DNA of 64,000 nucleotides from Marinobacter sp. CHS3-4 (GTDB lineage Bacteria > Pseudomonadota > Gammaproteobacteria > Pseudomonadales > Oleiphilaceae). The notes beneath the pieces are model-generated. The model was given only the letters and a program-made list of their open reading frames with translations. It had not been told where the DNA came from and made no database searches. The position numbers and the translations under genes are program-made. Location of the stretch: NCBI RefSeq assembly GCF_030053415.1, contig NZ_JASGBJ010000001.1, positions 1,262,294 through 1,326,293 on the forward strand, in the 5' to 3' direction. Positions within the stretch are counted from its first letter, which is position 1, and every line of letters begins with the position of its first letter. Below are positions 62,005 through 64,000 of this stretch, piece by piece.

Positions 62005-64000
62005 TTGGCTTTTTGTTTGCTCACAAGGATGTTGACTGAAGTCAAGGACTTTACCGCCTCCATACCCATCACCTTCTTTGCAGTTTTTCTTTTCCTCGCC
62101 TCTGCCACTTCAGCAAACACGCTGGTTCAGGAACTAAAGGTTGGCCAGAATATTGGTTCATCTGTTGCCTTTGGTACTGATGGTGAGCGATACGTTGGTA
62201 GCGCTGATGGCAATTTGTATGGAATTTCTCCTGATCTACAAACGTGGACTTTCCCGTCAGGAGCCCAGATAGCTGCTACGCCGGTTGCTGGAGCGCAAGG
62301 AGAAATTATCGTTGCGTCTACCGATGGTTCGTTGTTCTCACTAGATGCATCTACGCGAAGCCAGCGTTGGGTCGTAGACACTGGGTATCCGGTTTATTCG
62401 TCACCAGCATTGAGTGCCACCGGTACGATTTATGTTGGTAGTCGAGCTGGGATATTGTCAGCTGTCAGCAGTGAGTCTGGTGAGATTATATGGCGTGTTT
62501 CGGTTGATTCTGAAATTGGTGGGTCTCCTGTTGTCGGTCCTCGGGGTGACATCTATGTTGGAACGAGGAAAGGTTCCCTATACCGCATTGGTCGGGTTTC
62601 GGGTGATGTAGTTTTTCAGCATTCAGCAGGTGAAAGCGTCTCGTCTCCTGCCTTTGATCGACAGGGCAATATTTATTTCGGTACATACGGCGGACTCGTT
62701 CGGTCCGTAGACCGAAATGGGAATCTCAGATGGCAAGCTGATGTTGGTGAAAAAGTCGCTTCATCGCCGGTTTTGAATGAGAGCGGCAAGGTCTATGTTG
62801 TTAGTCACGAAAACGGTGTTGTTTTCTCATTGGATCAGAGCGGTGGCCAGCAGTATTCCCTTGATTTGGGCGAGTCAGTTTATTCATCGCCCGCGATCAC
62901 TCCTGCCGGCGATATTGTTATTGCAACAATATCTGGTTCCCTCTTTTTACTATCAGACTCTGCAGATCAGTTAGTTATAAAGAGCCAGCAGCAATTTGAT
63001 AGTGGCTTCTACTCCTCGATTTCGATTAACTCGGACGGTTTCGCGTCTCTTGTCACTACAGAAGGAGCGCTTGTTTCTGGCATTTTGCCTGAGTCGACTG
63101 TCGCGGGAACAGAAGATGGACCTTGGCCGATGTTCGGCTTCAATGCCCAGCAAGTGCGCACTCAAATTGACAGTGACGCCGATAATTGCGCTGATTTCAT
63201 TGATGCTTTCCCAAATGATCCAGAGTTTTGCCTCGACACGGACAATGATGGAGAGGCAGATGTGCTGGACTCTGACTCTGATGGCGATGGCATGCCTGAT
63301 TCCTTCGAGCTGGCCAATGGACTGGATCCAGCGATCGACGACGCTGCAAGTGATTTTGATGGGGATGGATACAGTAACCAGTATGAATTCAGTAACGCCT
63401 ATGACCCATCCTTTAATCAGTTTGACGACCAGGCGATGGCCAGAGTTGAAGCGCATGACGTGCTTGAAGGTGACGGGCCGATTGCCATAAGCCGAGATGG
63501 TAGATATTTGGCAATCGCTGCCGGCTCCCACATTATTTTGTATTTGAGAGACATCGAAACAGGCAAGCTGACTTGGCTGGATCAGACTCGCGCAAATACA
63601 GACGCCGGCTCTTTCTTTTCCATTGACCTCGAATTTATTGGTGACAATCTATACCTTTTCGGGGTTTTAGAACCCACCTATTTCCAGAATCCAGACTTGC
63701 ATGCAATTTACCAATTCTCTGTAGGTTCAGGAGAGGTGGAACTTCAAAAAACAGTTCCTCTTGCCGAGCTTGAAAGCGGTGCCGAGATGGAACCCGGTGT
63801 GGCTTATAGGGGTAGTGATAGGAATGGTTCTATCCAATCGGATTCGGAGGGGAAATACCTATACTTGGGAGTGAGAGGTCGAGGTGTTCTGATCTTCGAT
63901 CGTGACGACACCACAGGCGACTTCACCTTCCGTGAGCACTTCCTTAATGGTGAGTCCTATCTTCACGCACACACCCAATTAGTGATGAGCGATTCTGGTT
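62005..64000 (+). CDS. Large exported PQQ-type propeller protein with calcium-binding repeats (3' partial)
   Basis: An open frame runs to the window end with no stop, giving at least 665 residues. GGAGG lies 6 bp before TTG 62005; ATG 62029 is the alternative start. A signal peptide (TFFAVFLFLASATSANT) is followed by about six PQQ-like blades of about 40 residues, each carrying a pattern such as SSPALSATGTIYVGSRAG or SSPAFDRQGNIYFGTYGG. A thrombospondin type 3-like Asp-rich segment (63169-63393: DSDADNCADFIDAFPNDPE, DSDSDGDGMPDSFELANG) would bind calcium, and a second, propeller-like region follows. It is probably secreted or surface-bound. Base composition is visibly poorer in G and C than the left part of the window. 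Function unknown. Confidence 0.8.
   Translation, partial: MAFCLLTRMLTEVKDFTASIPITFFAVFLFLASATSANTLVQELKVGQNIGSSVAFGTDGERYVGSADGNLYGISPDLQTWTFPSGAQIAATPVAGAQGEIIVASTDGSLFSLDASTRSQRWVVDTGYPVYSSPALSATGTIYVGSRAGILSAVSSESGEIIWRVSVDSEIGGSPVVGPRGDIYVGTRKGSLYRIGRVSGDVVFQHSAGESVSSPAFDRQGNIYFGTYGGLVRSVDRNGNLRWQADVGEKVASSPVLNESGKVYVVSHENGVVFSLDQSGGQQYSLDLGESVYSSPAITPAGDIVIATISGSLFLLSDSADQLVIKSQQQFDSGFYSSISINSDGFASLVTTEGALVSGILPESTVAGTEDGPWPMFGFNAQQVRTQIDSDADNCADFIDAFPNDPEFCLDTDNDGEADVLDSDSDGDGMPDSFELANGLDPAIDDAASDFDGDGYSNQYEFSNAYDPSFNQFDDQAMARVEAHDVLEGDGPIAISRDGRYLAIAAGSHIILYLRDIETGKLTWLDQTRANTDAGSFFSIDLEFIGDNLYLFGVLEPTYFQNPDLHAIYQFSVGSGEVELQKTVPLAELESGAEMEPGVAYRGSDRNGSIQSDSEGKYLYLGVRGRGVLIFDRDDTTGDFTFREHFLNGESYLHAHTQLVMSDSG

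Overview
The window looks like ordinary chromosomal DNA of a marine, moderately halophilic gammaproteobacterium, most like Marinobacter. This is judged from gene content and protein style, not from a search. Supporting signs are the fused-subunit Mrp/Mnh Na+/H+ antiporter operon, several acyl-CoA ligases and dehydrogenases, an AstA arginine succinyltransferase, a YbiT ABC-F protein, an Ohr/OhrR pair and an adjacent SerA/D-2-hydroxyglutarate dehydrogenase pair. I see no rRNA, tRNA, CRISPR array, insertion sequence, integrase or phage gene. Genes are densely packed, several same-strand pairs share ATGA or TAATG junctions, and several convergent pairs overlap at their 3' ends.

Left part (1-16 kb): a MotA/MotB-like ion-channel pair cut by the window edge, a TSUP exporter, a ZIP metal transporter, a DUF1338 protein overlapping astA, and an Lrp-type regulator divergent from astA. 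Then come a DUF5610-like protein, an extended GST, a fatty acyl-CoA ligase behind a 21-bp palindrome, a LysR regulator divergent from a 61-residue protein, a lytic-transglycosylase-like protein, a DUF2059 protein and a creatinase/ectoine-hydrolase-like protein. A ppiC-VanZ-solute-binding-protein operon follows.

Middle (16-32 kb): ybiT, a haloalkane dehalogenase, DUF1415, a MocR regulator divergent from a DUF1127-LysE operon, ohrR-ohr, a class II sirtuin, azlCD, DUF3750, dodecin, a COG3146-type acyltransferase, an OmpR/EnvZ-type two-component pair, yigZ, a DUF4136 lipoprotein and yciH.

Right part (32-64 kb): an AlkK-like acyl-CoA ligase, ppnP, the mnh operon, then a lipid-catabolism neighbourhood (crotonase, FadH, CNNM transporter, GlxA-type regulator, large acyl-CoA dehydrogenase). 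Next are a chemoreceptor with its sensor domain at the C-terminus, an MFS transporter, rlmJ, a DMT exporter, GIY-YIG, two alpha/beta hydrolases, an OmpA lipoprotein and serA with a small coiled-coil gene. A D-2-hydroxyglutarate dehydrogenase, DUF2244 and a sirtuin without a zinc-binding cysteine set follow. The window ends in a FilA/DUF6160-like exported protein and a large, visibly AT-richer PQQ-type propeller protein with calcium-binding repeats, which runs off the edge and may begin an accessory region.

I found no clear new multi-gene defence or mobile system. The best leads for under-described biology are the MotAB-like pair, the zinc-less sirtuin beside DUF2244 and D2HGDH, the MocR-DUF1127-LysE locus with its repeated motif, the chemoreceptor architecture, and the propeller locus at the right edge.
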